22,727 nt of DNA, taken from positions 1 through 22,727 of the forward strand of contig CAJTVO010000047.1 in assembly GCA_910579485.1 (NCBI GenBank). The letters run 5' to 3'. Source of the stretch: an uncultured Oscillospiraceae bacterium (GTDB lineage Bacteria; Bacillota; Clostridia; Oscillospirales; Oscillospiraceae). Made by a program: the position numbers and the translations under genes. Positions within the stretch are counted from its first letter, which is position 1; every line of letters starts with the position of its first letter. Shown one piece after another: positions 1 through 7,151 of this stretch. The notes below the pieces were generated by a model, which did no database searches, was not told the DNA's origin, and worked only from the letters and a program-made list of their open reading frames with translations.

Positions 1-1
1 C

Positions 2-307
2 CGCAGCGGCTTGTCCGCGGACGATATGCGGAAGATGGGCGACTTCCTCCGGGACAAGGATCAAGGGGTGGTAGCCCTGATGGCCAGCGTCAACGAGGGG
101 AAGATCACCTTCCTGGCTGTTTGCGGCAAGGAGGCCGTGGCCAAGGGCGTCAAGGCGGGGGATATCATCAAGACCATCGCCCCTATCTGCGGCGGCAAGG
201 GCGGCGGCAAGCCGGACAGCGCCATGGGCGGCGGCAGCGACCTGCTGAAGCTGGACGATGCCCTGGCGGCTCTGGATGATTTCGTGAACGAGAAGGCGAA
301 GGATTAA
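2..307 (+). CDS. alaS: Alanyl-tRNA synthetase, C-terminal end (partial)
   Basis: This is the 3' end of a gene that begins upstream of the window; the frame is open from base 2. The roughly 100 residues visible match the DHHA1 domain at the C-terminus of alanyl-tRNA synthetase: a beta-rich stretch (ITFLAVCGKEAVAKGVKAGD) and then the glycine-rich signature with GGKGGGKPDSAMGGG, which in AlaRS is followed by a short final helix, as here (LLKLDDALAALDDFV). The domain helps bind tRNA-Ala and connect the aminoacylation and editing domains. There is no terminator hairpin in the 39 bases before the next gene, so read-through into the downstream genes is possible. A stand-alone DHHA1 protein is conceivable but less likely, since the frame has no start near the edge with a ribosome site. 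Confidence 0.93.
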   Translation, partial: RSGLSADDMRKMGDFLRDKDQGVVALMASVNEGKITFLAVCGKEAVAKGVKAGDIIKTIAPICGGKGGGKPDSAMGGGSDLLKLDDALAALDDFVNEKAKD

Positions 308-346
308 GATTGTAGTTCGGTTCTGCAAAAAGAAAGGACGTGCAGC

Positions 347-1510
347 ATGGATAATAGGCCAGACAATGAGGGGACCCGTGACCAGCTTGAAAAAGATGGT
401 CAAATACTTGACCTGCTAAAGACCAGTTGCAACTTTGATGCTTTTCCCTGTAGGGAAGAATTAAATCTTGAAGATCAAAACCGCTATACCCAACTTGGAC
501 TTTCAGCCGCGCAAAAAATACAAATTAGTGGATTGACCCAGCAGATACATTACGCTCTGGCTGCTGGAGCAATGAATCAGGCCTATGTCGTGAGATTTCC
601 GGAGGGATTGCCGCACACGCTTACTGCTTTGCGGCAGGGCGGCTTTGGTTCGATGATCCAAGATGCTAGCGGCCAGTTTATGGGGAGTGCTTCTTTCTAT
701 TCTATGTCTTCGCAGGCTGCACTTTTAGGTGCTTTTACAGTAATATCAGCTGTAACAGGACAGTACTTTTTGTCGCAGATCAATGGCGAATTGCGACAAA
801 TAGGTACAAAGCTGAATGAAATTTTAGAGTTTCTGTATGAGGATAAAAAGGCTGAGCTGCTGTCTGAGGTTGCATTTGTAGAGCGTGTGTATAAGAATTA
901 TAGTTCTATCATACAAAATGCGTCACAAAGAACAGCGACTATCGGCAGTCTGCAGCAATCTCAAAAGGTAGCAATAAAGGATGTAGAGTTTTATCTAAAC
1001 GACTTTGACAAAAAGTTGGCGGATATAAAAGATGAAAAAGGCTTGAATAATAGTGCCGGAGAAGTGTTAAATTCCAAAGAACTCCTTGAAATTTCACTTC
1101 GTTTGTATGTCATGAGTAGTCTGCTTGAAGTCTACTACTCACAGAATTTTGACCCTGGTTGCATAGATTTTCTGCAAAATAATATCCAGACCTATATCAA
1201 AACTTGTACCAAGAGAATGTCAAGAGCATTTAATAAATTAGAAGGCCGCCTTGAAAAGAAAGATGGTGACTGGCTTAAAATGCCTCTGGATATCCTTGGG
1301 GTTAAGCCCGATAAATCCCCAGATGATCAAAAGGTGAGAGCTTTGCTTGCATTTTCGGCGGAAATTGAAAATAATAGCTGGCCCATTACAGAGCAGGAGA
1401 TACAGTTTGCGCTGTGCTCGCCACTGAAGACAGCTGAGTATATTTTGGATGGAACTGGAAATGTGTATGTGAAGAAGGCAAAAAGAGAGAATCAAAATGA
1501 CCAGAGATGA
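347..1510 (+). CDS. Hypothetical protein, AT-rich gene with one hydrophobic segment and long helices
   Basis: I do not recognise a named family. The 387-residue product has a polar N-terminus, a single hydrophobic stretch at about residues 123-143 (AALLGAFTVISAVTGQYFL), then a long charged, heptad-like helical region at about 145-225 (INGELRQIGTKLNEILEFL followed by EDKKAELLSE) and further helices to the end. The hydrophobic hairpin followed by a long helical bundle resembles in outline membrane-associated helical proteins, including alpha pore-forming types, but no signature proves this. There is no signal peptide. The start at 347 has the ribosome site AAAGGA. The gene is clearly more AT-rich and uses more AAA, ATA and TTT codons than all its neighbours, and the shift in composition coincides with its ends, which suggests horizontal acquisition. 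Its last 14 bases overlap the next gene. Confidence 0.8.
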   Translation: MDNRPDNEGTRDQLEKDGQILDLLKTSCNFDAFPCREELNLEDQNRYTQLGLSAAQKIQISGLTQQIHYALAAGAMNQAYVVRFPEGLPHTLTALRQGGFGSMIQDASGQFMGSASFYSMSSQAALLGAFTVISAVTGQYFLSQINGELRQIGTKLNEILEFLYEDKKAELLSEVAFVERVYKNYSSIIQNASQRTATIGSLQQSQKVAIKDVEFYLNDFDKKLADIKDEKGLNNSAGEVLNSKELLEISLRLYVMSSLLEVYYSQNFDPGCIDFLQNNIQTYIKTCTKRMSRAFNKLEGRLEKKDGDWLKMPLDILGVKPDKSPDDQKVRALLAFSAEIENNSWPITEQEIQFALCSPLKTAEYILDGTGNVYVKKAKRENQNDQR

Positions 1511-2039
1511 TCTGAAGGCGTTTTGTGCGCTGGACATCGACTTTGACAGCATCGGCCTGCTCCAGAGCGAGGCGGAGGACTTCGCTTATTTCTGCACCCC
1601 GGCGGATGCGGAGTATGTGGGCCGTATCGGCTGCGACGGGGTACATTTCATCCTCCTGCCGGGGGATGAGAGGGTGTACTGTGTGGACCCGTCCATGGGG
1701 GAGATAGGGAGTTATGTGCTGCCGGTGGGCCGTGATCTCCGTGAATTTTTATCCTTCGTCCTCTACTGCCATGATGCGAACCCCCTGAGCCAGATATATT
1801 TTCTGTCGGAGGAACGTTTTCAGACGTTTGCGGCGGACGAGGCCGAGGCAAGGGGGAGCGGAGAGCTGGAGGAACTGTTCGAGGCGAAGGACGCCGCTCT
1901 GGCGAAGATCGCGGAGGCGTTCGGCATCGCTCCCATAGAGCCCTACGCGAGGGTCAAGGCCCTGCAAGAGGCCTTCGATCCCAGTGTCTTACGATTTTCC
2001 GATGAATACTACGACACGCTCGGCATTGAGCGGGAATAA
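1497..2039 (+). CDS. Hypothetical protein of a Clostridia-type conserved family
   Basis: A 180-residue soluble acidic protein without signal peptide or membrane segment. The N-terminal half (FAYFCTPADAEYVGRIGCDG, then VHFILLPGDERVYCVDPSM) followed by DLREFLSFVLYC and a region ending in an FLSEERF-like motif resembles a family of uncharacterised proteins common in gut Clostridia in which a cysteine-containing 'CDG(I/V)H' segment precedes a 'FLxLLLxC' helix. I know no function for it; the overall shape is compatible with a SUKH/SMI1-like fold, but this is a guess. The ATG at 1497 lies inside the 3' end of the AT-rich gene (14-base overlap in another frame), with a weak AGAGAG ribosome site, so it may be translated by coupling to that gene. 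Codon use is GC-rich like the rest of the chromosome. Confidence 0.75.
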   Translation: MTRDDLKAFCALDIDFDSIGLLQSEAEDFAYFCTPADAEYVGRIGCDGVHFILLPGDERVYCVDPSMGEIGSYVLPVGRDLREFLSFVLYCHDANPLSQIYFLSEERFQTFAADEAEARGSGELEELFEAKDAALAKIAEAFGIAPIEPYARVKALQEAFDPSVLRFSDEYYDTLGIERE

Positions 2040-2054
2040 GGAGGAGGCGCCACT

Positions 2055-2384
2055 ATGCTGATCGATTTTTCCAAAATGGAGGAGCAAGTCATCCCCGGCT
2101 TCCTGGGCGGGGAAGGCACATTCCATGCCCGGATGCGGGTGGACGAACTGGGCAAGATCATGCGCGCCGCGCTGGAACCCGGTTCCTCCATCGGACTGCA
2201 CACCCACGACACCAGCAGCGAGATCATCTACATCCTGGCAGGGAAGGGGAAGGTGCTCTGCGACGGGGAGTACGAGCCTCTCTCCGCCGGGAGCTGCCAC
2301 TACTGCCCCAAGGGGCACAGCCACAGTTTAATCAACGACAGCGACGCGATGCTGGAGTTTTTCGCCGTCGTGCCGTTTCAATGA
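2055..2384 (+). CDS. Single-domain cupin protein
   Basis: A 109-residue small beta-barrel protein with both classical cupin motifs. Motif 1 is GSSIGLHTHDTSSEIIYILAG-like (two His and one Glu as metal ligands, spaced G-X5-HXH-X4-E-X6-G), and motif 2 is GSCHYCPKGHSHSLIN (G-X5-PXG-X2-H-X3-N), so all four expected metal-binding residues are present. Length is typical for the cupin_2 type. Single-domain cupins bind a divalent metal and small ligands; the substrate cannot be deduced. The start at 2055 follows a strong GGAGGAGG site, 15 bases after the previous stop and 15 bases before the HIT gene, so it is co-transcribed with both. Confidence 0.93.
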   Translation: MLIDFSKMEEQVIPGFLGGEGTFHARMRVDELGKIMRAALEPGSSIGLHTHDTSSEIIYILAGKGKVLCDGEYEPLSAGSCHYCPKGHSHSLINDSDAMLEFFAVVPFQ

Positions 2385-2399
2385 AAAGGAGAATATCCT

Positions 2400-2744
2400 A
2401 TGTCTGACTGCTTATTCTGCAAGATCATCGCCGGGGAGATCCCCAGCAAGAAGGTCTACGAGGACGATCTGTGCTATGCGTTCTATGACATCGCCCCCCA
2501 GGCGCCCACCCACTTTCTGGTAGTGCCTAAGGCCCACATCCAGTCCGTGTCCGCCGTGACGGAGGAGAACGCGCCTGTCGTGGGCCATATCTTCGCCGTC
2601 ATCGCGAAGCTGGCCGAGGAACTTGGCTTTGCCGGTCCCGGCTACCGTGTGGTGTCAAACATCGGCGAGGCTGGCCAGCAGACCGTGCCGCATCTGCATT
2701 TCCATGTGCTGGCGGGGCGGGATATGACTTGGCCCCCGGGTTGA
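2400..2744 (+). CDS. HIT-family nucleotide hydrolase (HinT-like)
   Basis: The 114-residue protein is full length for the Hint branch of the histidine triad superfamily. It opens with the typical CLFCKIIAGEIPSKKVYEDD, and the catalytic triad motif HLHFHVL is near the C-terminus, ending in GRDMTWPPG as in bacterial HinT. HinT enzymes hydrolyse nucleoside phosphoramidates and aminoacyl-adenylates; the latter are by-products of aminoacyl-tRNA synthetases, so placement a few genes after alaS is biologically sensible (inference). The two Cys of CLFC and the early His that can bind zinc in some members are partly present. The ATG at 2400 has an AAAAGGAG site 7-8 bases upstream. Last gene of the alaS-side cluster; no clear terminator follows. 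Confidence 0.95.
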   Translation: MSDCLFCKIIAGEIPSKKVYEDDLCYAFYDIAPQAPTHFLVVPKAHIQSVSAVTEENAPVVGHIFAVIAKLAEELGFAGPGYRVVSNIGEAGQQTVPHLHFHVLAGRDMTWPPG

Positions 2745-2801
2745 TATCATTAGGATCGAGGCCCCAGCGGATTTTTCCGCCAGGGAAATTCATTTTGCGT
2801 C

Positions 2802-2877
2802 TGTAGGGCGCGACGACCCCGGCGCGCCGTTAGCAAAATCTGCCAACCGGTGGCGCGCCGGGTCGTCGCGCCCTACA
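2802..2877. repeat. Long GC-rich intergenic inverted repeat
   Basis: Two arms of 26-27 bases, 2802-2828 and 2852-2877, are reverse complements except for one extra C in the left arm; each begins or ends with TGTAGGGCGCGACGACC / its complement. They enclose a 23-base loop. The outer ends read TGTAGGG...CCCTACA. The element lies between the HIT gene and the tetR promoter. It could fold as a strong hairpin and end transcription from the left, but it lacks a T-run. Its form suggests a dispersed palindromic repeat or small MITE-like element. Confidence 0.75.
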
Positions 2878-2930
2878 AATGCGGTGTTATTTTCTCAAAA
2901 TTGATCTCCCTGTTTTTCCGCCGGGGCCTC

Positions 2931-2959
2931 TTGACAACCGCCGAAAGGCCTGCTATACT
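2931..2959 (+). promoter_or_regulatory. Promoter of the tetR gene
   Basis: Perfect -35 TTGACA (2931-2936), 17-base spacer, -10 TATACT (2954-2959) with an extended TGn just before it. It is the best vegetative-type promoter in the window and lies about 45 bases before the GTG start of the TetR regulator. Confidence 0.85.
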
Positions 2960-2963
2960 GCAA

Positions 2964-2984
2964 ACATACCAAGAGAATGTATGC
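2964..2984 (+). promoter_or_regulatory. Candidate TetR operator (autoregulation)
   Basis: Inverted repeat CATAC-N9-GTATG (2965-2969 / 2979-2983) immediately after the -10 of the tetR promoter, covering the expected transcription start. The half-sites (ACATACC, ATACATTC) recur in front of the MFS gene, which supports one regulator acting on both promoters. Confidence 0.6.
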
Positions 2985-3005
2985 TGCTTCGAGGGAGGTG
3001 AGGCC

Positions 3006-3653
3006 GTGGCGCGGAACAAGTACCCGGAGGAGACGGTGGAGAAGATCCTGACGGCGGCCCGGCGGCTGTTTCTGGAGAAGGGGTATGAAAAGACTACCAT
3101 CCAGGACATCGTGGACCAGCTGGGAGGGCTGACCAAGGGAGCGGTGTACCACCACTTCAAGTCCAAAGAGGAGATCATGAACGCCCTCACCACAAAAATG
3201 TTCTTTGACGACAACCCCTTCGAGAAGGTCCGGGGGAGGGAGGACCTCACAGGCCTGGAGAAAATGAAGGAGGTCGTCCGCCTGACCCAGGAGCCGGAGT
3301 GGTCCAGCCTCAGCCGCCAGAGCCTGCCGCTGCTGAAGAATCCCCAGATGCTGGCCACGATCATCGAGGAGAACCGGACCATCGCCACGCCCCTTTGGCT
3401 GGAGCTGATCGAGGAGGGGATGGCGGACGGCTCCATCCGGACGGAGTACCCCCGGGAGGCGGCGGAGCTGCTGACGCTGCTGGACACCCTCTGGATGGCT
3501 CCCACGATTTTTCCGGCCAACCGGGAAGAGGTGCTGCACAAGTTCCGCTGCGCGGGGGAGATTTTCGCCAATCTGGGCGTTCCGCTCATCGACGAGGAAA
3601 TGCTGGAGCTGGCGGATAAGTACTTCCAGCTGCTTCCGCCGGAGCTCTTATAA
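3006..3653 (+). CDS. TetR/AcrR family transcriptional regulator
   Basis: A 215-residue regulator of usual TetR length. Residues about 9-57 are the DNA-binding domain: KILTAARRLFLEKGYEKTT, then the helix-turn-helix region with TIQDIVDQLGGLTKGAVYHH and FKSKEEI, the classic TetR_N pattern. The remainder is the variable all-helical ligand and dimer domain. I chose the GTG at 3006 because GGGAGG lies 6-7 bases before it and the promoter and operator lie upstream; the frame is open further left but that would run through the inverted repeat and upstream of the promoter. The gene is followed directly by a terminator, and the MFS exporter downstream has similar operator half-sites, so the protein probably represses both itself and the pump until a toxic ligand binds. 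The ligand is unknown. Confidence 0.93.
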   Translation: MARNKYPEETVEKILTAARRLFLEKGYEKTTIQDIVDQLGGLTKGAVYHHFKSKEEIMNALTTKMFFDDNPFEKVRGREDLTGLEKMKEVVRLTQEPEWSSLSRQSLPLLKNPQMLATIIEENRTIATPLWLELIEEGMADGSIRTEYPREAAELLTLLDTLWMAPTIFPANREEVLHKFRCAGEIFANLGVPLIDEEMLELADKYFQLLPPELL

Positions 3654-3678
3654 AAGCCGCTTTCCAAGCGGCTTTTTT
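3652..3678 (+). terminator. Rho-independent terminator after tetR
   Basis: Stem AAAAGCCGCTT / AAGCGGCTTTT with a 3-base loop, followed by a continuous T-run (six T from 3673). It overlaps the stop codon by two bases and separates tetR from the pump gene. Confidence 0.9.
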
Positions 3679-3687
3679 CCGGGGAAT

Positions 3688-3768
3688 ATACATTCGTTCG
3701 GTTGGTATGCAAACGGCGCAGAAGCGCCAAAACTTTTGTCAAGATACATACCTTTGGAAGGTATGTAA
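3688..3768 (+). promoter_or_regulatory. Candidate operators in front of the MFS pump gene
   Basis: Two sites are seen. The first (3688-3710) has half-sites ATACATTC and TTGGTATGC, matching on the opposite strand the tetR operator but with four more bases between them. The second (3746-3766) is a near-perfect palindrome, ACATACCTT-N3-AAGGTATGT, just before the ribosome site. A possible promoter TTGTCA (3736-3741) with TATGTA (3762-3767) has a 20-base spacer filled by the palindrome; this is weak and would leave a very short leader, so the real start of transcription is uncertain. Confidence 0.5.
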
Positions 3769-3783
3769 AGGGAGGAATGGACG

Positions 3784-5004
3784 ATGAAAGAAAAGCTGTT
3801 TACCCGAAACTTCACACTTCTGCTCCTGGGGCAGGTATTTTCCCTGCTGGGCAACGGGGCGCTACGGTTTGCGCTGTCAATGTACGTGCTGGAGAAGACC
3901 GGCTCGGCGGCGGTGTTCGGCACGCTGCTGGCGGTGAGCATGGTGCCTACGATTTTGCTGACCCCCTTCGGCGGGGTGCTGGCGGATCGGATGGACCGGC
4001 GGGTCATCATGGTGGGGCTTGACCTGGCTTCCGGAGCGGCGGTGCTGGCGGCGGCCGCGGTCTTCGCGGATGGCAGGGGGCTGGCCGTGACGGCGGCGCT
4101 GCTGATCGTCCTGTCCGTGCTGGGGGCCTTCGAGTCCCCCACGGTCCAGGCCTGCGTCCCCCAGATGCTCCATGGGGATAATGTCCTGAGGGGCAACGCG
4201 GCGGTAAATCAGGTGGCCGCCGTTTCCGGACTGGTGACGCCCTTTTTGGGGAGCCTGCTCTACACCGCCTTCGGCGTCCGTCCGGTGCTGGCGGGAGCGG
4301 GGGCGTGCTTCCTGCTGACGGCGGGGCTGGAGTGCTTCATCCGACTGCCGGAGAGTCCCCGGGTCCGGGGACAGCGGCTGAGGGATATCCTCCGGGAGGA
4401 CCTGCTGGGCAGCGCCCGGTTCCTGGCCCGGGAGCGGCGGGAGGTGTTGGATCTGCTGCTGTTCGCCGCCGCGGTGGGGGCGCTGGTCTCCGGCGCGGCC
4501 ATCGTGGGACTGCCGTATCTCATCCGCACCGGTCTGGGCCTCTCCGCCCGGCTCTACGGCGCGGCGGAGAGCGCCATGGGGCTTGCCGCCCTGCTGGGCG
4601 GACTGGCGGCGGGGACGTTGGCGGCGCGTCTGCCCTTCCGGAGGCTCAACCGGTTGGTAACGGTGGTGGGAGGATGCTGCCTGCTGGGAGGCGGGGCCCT
4701 GCTGCTGCCGGTGGGGGCCATGGGACAGTACGGGGCGCTGGTGCTGGTGTTCTGCGTGGGGCAGGCGATGGCCTGTACCTTCTCCATCTTCGCCGTCTCC
4801 GCCATCCAGCAGAGGACGCCGGAGCATATGACCGGGAAGGTCATGGCCTGCGTCTCCACTATCTCCATGTGCGCCCAGCCCCTTGGGCAGATGCTCTATG
4901 GCCTGTGGTTCGACGCCTCCCCGGGATGGGCGGTGCTGTCAGCCAGCGGAGCCGCCATATTCGCGCTGGGGGTATGCTCTCGGAAGCTGTTCGAGAAATG
5001 GTGA
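3784..5004 (+). CDS. MFS drug-efflux type transporter
   Basis: A 406-residue integral membrane protein with about twelve hydrophobic helices, the usual length of major facilitator exporters. The opening NFTLLLLGQVFSLLGNGALR, and the MFS motif A between helices 2 and 3 (GGVLADRMDRRV, residues 63-74) place it in the group of Mef/H+-coupled antiporter-like drug exporters; the late segment CVGQAMACTFSIFAVSAIQQ precedes another cytoplasmic loop (RTPEHMTGKVMA) typical of this group. It likely uses the proton gradient to expel a hydrophobic compound. The start at 3784 has GGGAGG eight bases upstream. It is placed behind tetR with shared operator half-sites, which suggests substrate-induced expression. 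The exact substrate cannot be told from sequence. Confidence 0.93.
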   Translation: MKEKLFTRNFTLLLLGQVFSLLGNGALRFALSMYVLEKTGSAAVFGTLLAVSMVPTILLTPFGGVLADRMDRRVIMVGLDLASGAAVLAAAAVFADGRGLAVTAALLIVLSVLGAFESPTVQACVPQMLHGDNVLRGNAAVNQVAAVSGLVTPFLGSLLYTAFGVRPVLAGAGACFLLTAGLECFIRLPESPRVRGQRLRDILREDLLGSARFLARERREVLDLLLFAAAVGALVSGAAIVGLPYLIRTGLGLSARLYGAAESAMGLAALLGGLAAGTLAARLPFRRLNRLVTVVGGCCLLGGGALLLPVGAMGQYGALVLVFCVGQAMACTFSIFAVSAIQQRTPEHMTGKVMACVSTISMCAQPLGQMLYGLWFDASPGWAVLSASGAAIFALGVCSRKLFEKW

Positions 5005-5041
5005 AGAGACCGGCGCGGGGAATCTGCCCGCGCCGGTCTCT
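5005..5041. terminator. Hairpin between convergent genes
   Basis: A 15-bp perfect stem, AGAGACCGGCGCGGG / CCCGCGCCGGTCTCT, with a 7-base loop, exactly fills the gap between the stop of the MFS gene (+) and the stop of the PadR gene (-). Neither side has a strong T-run, so it is a bidirectional terminator-like structure of moderate certainty. Confidence 0.65.
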
Positions 5042-5353
5042 CTATTCGATGCCAAACTTCCGCATGATGACCTGAAGGTTCCGCCAGTCCCCGGCCATGC
5101 TCGTCAGCCTTTCCCGGCCCTCGGGGGTGAGGCGGTAATACTTCCGCACGGGGCCGTTGGACTCGCGGCCCTGGAAGGTGTCCGCCGCGCCCTCCTTGGC
5201 CAGGCGGCGGAGGATGGCGTAGAAAGTGCTTTCCGTCACATCCGGGAAGCAGTCCCGCATGGTCTGGATGACGTCGTAACCGTACTTGGGCTCGCCGGAC
5301 AGGCACTGGAGCAGGCACAGCTCCAGCACACCTTTTTTCAGTTGGGCGTCCAT
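5042..5353 (-). CDS. PadR family transcriptional regulator
   Basis: The 103-residue protein is a short PadR: winged helix at about residues 6-85 with LKKGVLELCLLQCLSGEPKY-GYDVIQ, the recognition region VTESTFYAILRRLAKEGA, and the wing with GPVRKYYRLTPEGRERL. PadR regulators of this size form dimers through a C-terminal helix and usually repress a neighbouring membrane or transport gene. It starts 2 bases after the stop of the HAAS-domain gene with AAGGAG inside that gene's end, so the two are translated from one message. The PadR-HAAS pairing is a known theme in Firmicutes. The perfect palindrome just downstream of the operon promoter is the likely binding site. Confidence 0.94.
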   Translation of the reverse strand: MDAQLKKGVLELCLLQCLSGEPKYGYDVIQTMRDCFPDVTESTFYAILRRLAKEGAADTFQGRESNGPVRKYYRLTPEGRERLTSMAGDWRNLQVIMRKFGIE

Positions 5354-5355
5354 GG

Positions 5356-7095
5356 TCAGCTCTCCTTACAAGGCTTCCCGGCGGCGCGGAGGACCAGCCA
5401 GAAAATCGCCGCCAGCAGGACCCCCAGCAGATAGGGGAGGGAGAGAACGACTTGAAACATCTCGACGGAGGGAAAAGCGCTTGCCCACTCTGAGAGGGAA
5501 TACTCTATGTCCAGGCGGTAAAGGATCGTCCCCATTGCCAGCATCCCCGCTATGCTTCCGGCGGTATGGACGGCGGCGGGAAAGTACCTGATGGCTCCGG
5601 AAACACACCGTGACAGCGTCCACAGCTGCAGAAGGAACATCACTAATATGAAAAACCGGATCAGATCAAGCAGAAGCCAGGGGATTGCGTGCCCGATGAT
5701 CTCCAGCTCAGGATGGCAGAAAGAGTATACCATCCATCCCATGACCGCCGTCATGCACAGCAGCGGCAGTAGATATACCCAGACAGTAGGCTGCTTGTTC
5801 GCAGGGAACCGCTCCTCCAGCGCCGCCCGCCCCCGGCCGTGGAGCAACATGAACAGGGAGATGGACCCCAGCAGCAGGAACAGGCACCCTACGACCTGTT
5901 CCAATGCCGCATCGAAGAAAATACTGCCGAAGTTGAAGCTCAGTATCATCCGATACAACAGTAGGAGGGACGCTAGAAACGGAATGGCCCACAGCCGGTT
6001 CTTCCTGCTGCGCAGACGGGCCTTCCGGTCCTCCTGCAGCAGGGCGCGGGTTACGGCGGTGGGACGGCCAAACTCGGAGAGCAGACCGGCCACACTGCGC
6101 CCCCGCTCCCGGCCCAGCTCGTACTGCTCCTGATAGTCCGCGACAATCTCCGCCGCCTGTTCCGGGTCGTACCAGCCCAGCAGGTTTACCCCTAAATGGT
6201 GCCGCCAATCCGTCCACGTCACCGCTTTTGCCTGGAAACAGAGGGGCAGCGGTTTCCGCCCGTCAACCCACCGCTGGAACGCCAGCGCGGTGAACAGACC
6301 CGTAAAATAGGGCAGCAGGCGGACCAGAATCTCCAACTCCGGCGGCACGGCGAGGGGGTCTACATCCACAATTTTATAGTATCTCGTCATAAACAGCGCC
6401 GACCCTGCCGCGCCTCCCAAAGCGTGGACCACGCCGGGAAAATACCGGATGGACCGTGTCACGCTCCGCAGCAGGAACCATGCCGCCAGCACCAGCATGG
6501 CAATGATGAAGATAAGCAAAAATGTGGTAATGGCGGGTCCGATATTTATTATCAAAATGATATGCAGCCGCATGACGGTGATAATGGCGATCTCCTGTAA
6601 GGTGGTGCAGGCCAGCATTGCTGCCGCCGGGAGCAGGAAAGTTACCGTCCGGGAGGCGGTTTTTTCCGGCGGGACCAGCCGTTCCAGCGCAATTCTGGCA
6701 GGGCCGCGCAGGAGCATAAACAGTGTGGAGGCCGTCATGGGGACAAAGGCGCAGAACCCCACCATCAAAAAGAAGTTGAAGTACGAATACAGGCAGAGCC
6801 ATCCAAAAGCCCAGCATACCGCCGCTGCCGCCAGCCACAGCAGGGTATAGCGAAGCTGTTCCGTCCGCGCGGCGGGCTCCTCCTCAAGTAGCTGCGCTAC
6901 TGCCTCCCGGGGCGTCCCCAGAGCATCGATGATCTCCGCGTCGGACTTCCCGTGTTCCCGGCCCGCCTCGAACTGCGCCTGGAGATCCGTCAGGATCTCT
7001 TTGGCCTGGGGCTCCGGGAAGGACCAGGCCAGCCGCCGCCCCAGGTCCTCCAGCCATTTCTGGCGGGTAAGGGGGGACTTTCCGAATGCAAACAT
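5356..7095 (-). CDS. Duplicated HAAS-domain (DUF1700-like) polytopic membrane protein
   Basis: A 579-residue protein built of two tandem copies of one module. In each, a cytosolic three-helix HAAS domain (about residues 12-72 and 296-355, with EHGKSDAEIIDALGTPREAV and RERGRSVAGLLSEFGRPTAV) is followed by several membrane helices. The copies share further landmarks: LFMLLRGPARIALERL versus LFMLLHGRGRAALEER, and IRYFPGVVHALGG versus IRYFPAAVHTAGS. HAAS proteins are commonly encoded with PadR regulators and are thought to act as signalling or regulatory membrane partners; the substrate or signal is unknown. I prefer the ATG at 7095 because AGAGAGG ends 9 bases before it, whereas the ATG at 7104 abuts that site with no spacer; the latter would add three residues. 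Head of a two-gene operon with PadR. Confidence 0.9.
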   Translation of the reverse strand: MFAFGKSPLTRQKWLEDLGRRLAWSFPEPQAKEILTDLQAQFEAGREHGKSDAEIIDALGTPREAVAQLLEEEPAARTEQLRYTLLWLAAAAVCWAFGWLCLYSYFNFFLMVGFCAFVPMTASTLFMLLRGPARIALERLVPPEKTASRTVTFLLPAAAMLACTTLQEIAIITVMRLHIILIINIGPAITTFLLIFIIAMLVLAAWFLLRSVTRSIRYFPGVVHALGGAAGSALFMTRYYKIVDVDPLAVPPELEILVRLLPYFTGLFTALAFQRWVDGRKPLPLCFQAKAVTWTDWRHHLGVNLLGWYDPEQAAEIVADYQEQYELGRERGRSVAGLLSEFGRPTAVTRALLQEDRKARLRSRKNRLWAIPFLASLLLLYRMILSFNFGSIFFDAALEQVVGCLFLLLGSISLFMLLHGRGRAALEERFPANKQPTVWVYLLPLLCMTAVMGWMVYSFCHPELEIIGHAIPWLLLDLIRFFILVMFLLQLWTLSRCVSGAIRYFPAAVHTAGSIAGMLAMGTILYRLDIEYSLSEWASAFPSVEMFQVVLSLPYLLGVLLAAIFWLVLRAAGKPCKES

Positions 7096-7122
7096 ATCTC
7101 TCATCCTCTCTACTGTGTGATA

Positions 7123-7143
7123 CTACTGTTTACTGAACAGTAG
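7123..7143 (-). promoter_or_regulatory. Probable PadR operator
   Basis: A perfect inverted repeat CTACTGTT-N5-AACAGTAG lies between the -10 and the ribosome site of the HAAS-padR operon. A further TACTGTGTGA half-site is at 7111-7120. A regulator bound here would block transcript start or elongation. Assignment to PadR is inference from operon context. Confidence 0.65.
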
Positions 7144-7151
7144 CTAACCAG

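Noticed and set aside
2850..3005. N-terminal extension of the TetR protein
   Set aside because: It would be translated from the inverted repeat and through the promoter; the GTG at 3006 has a good ribosome site and gives a normal TetR length.
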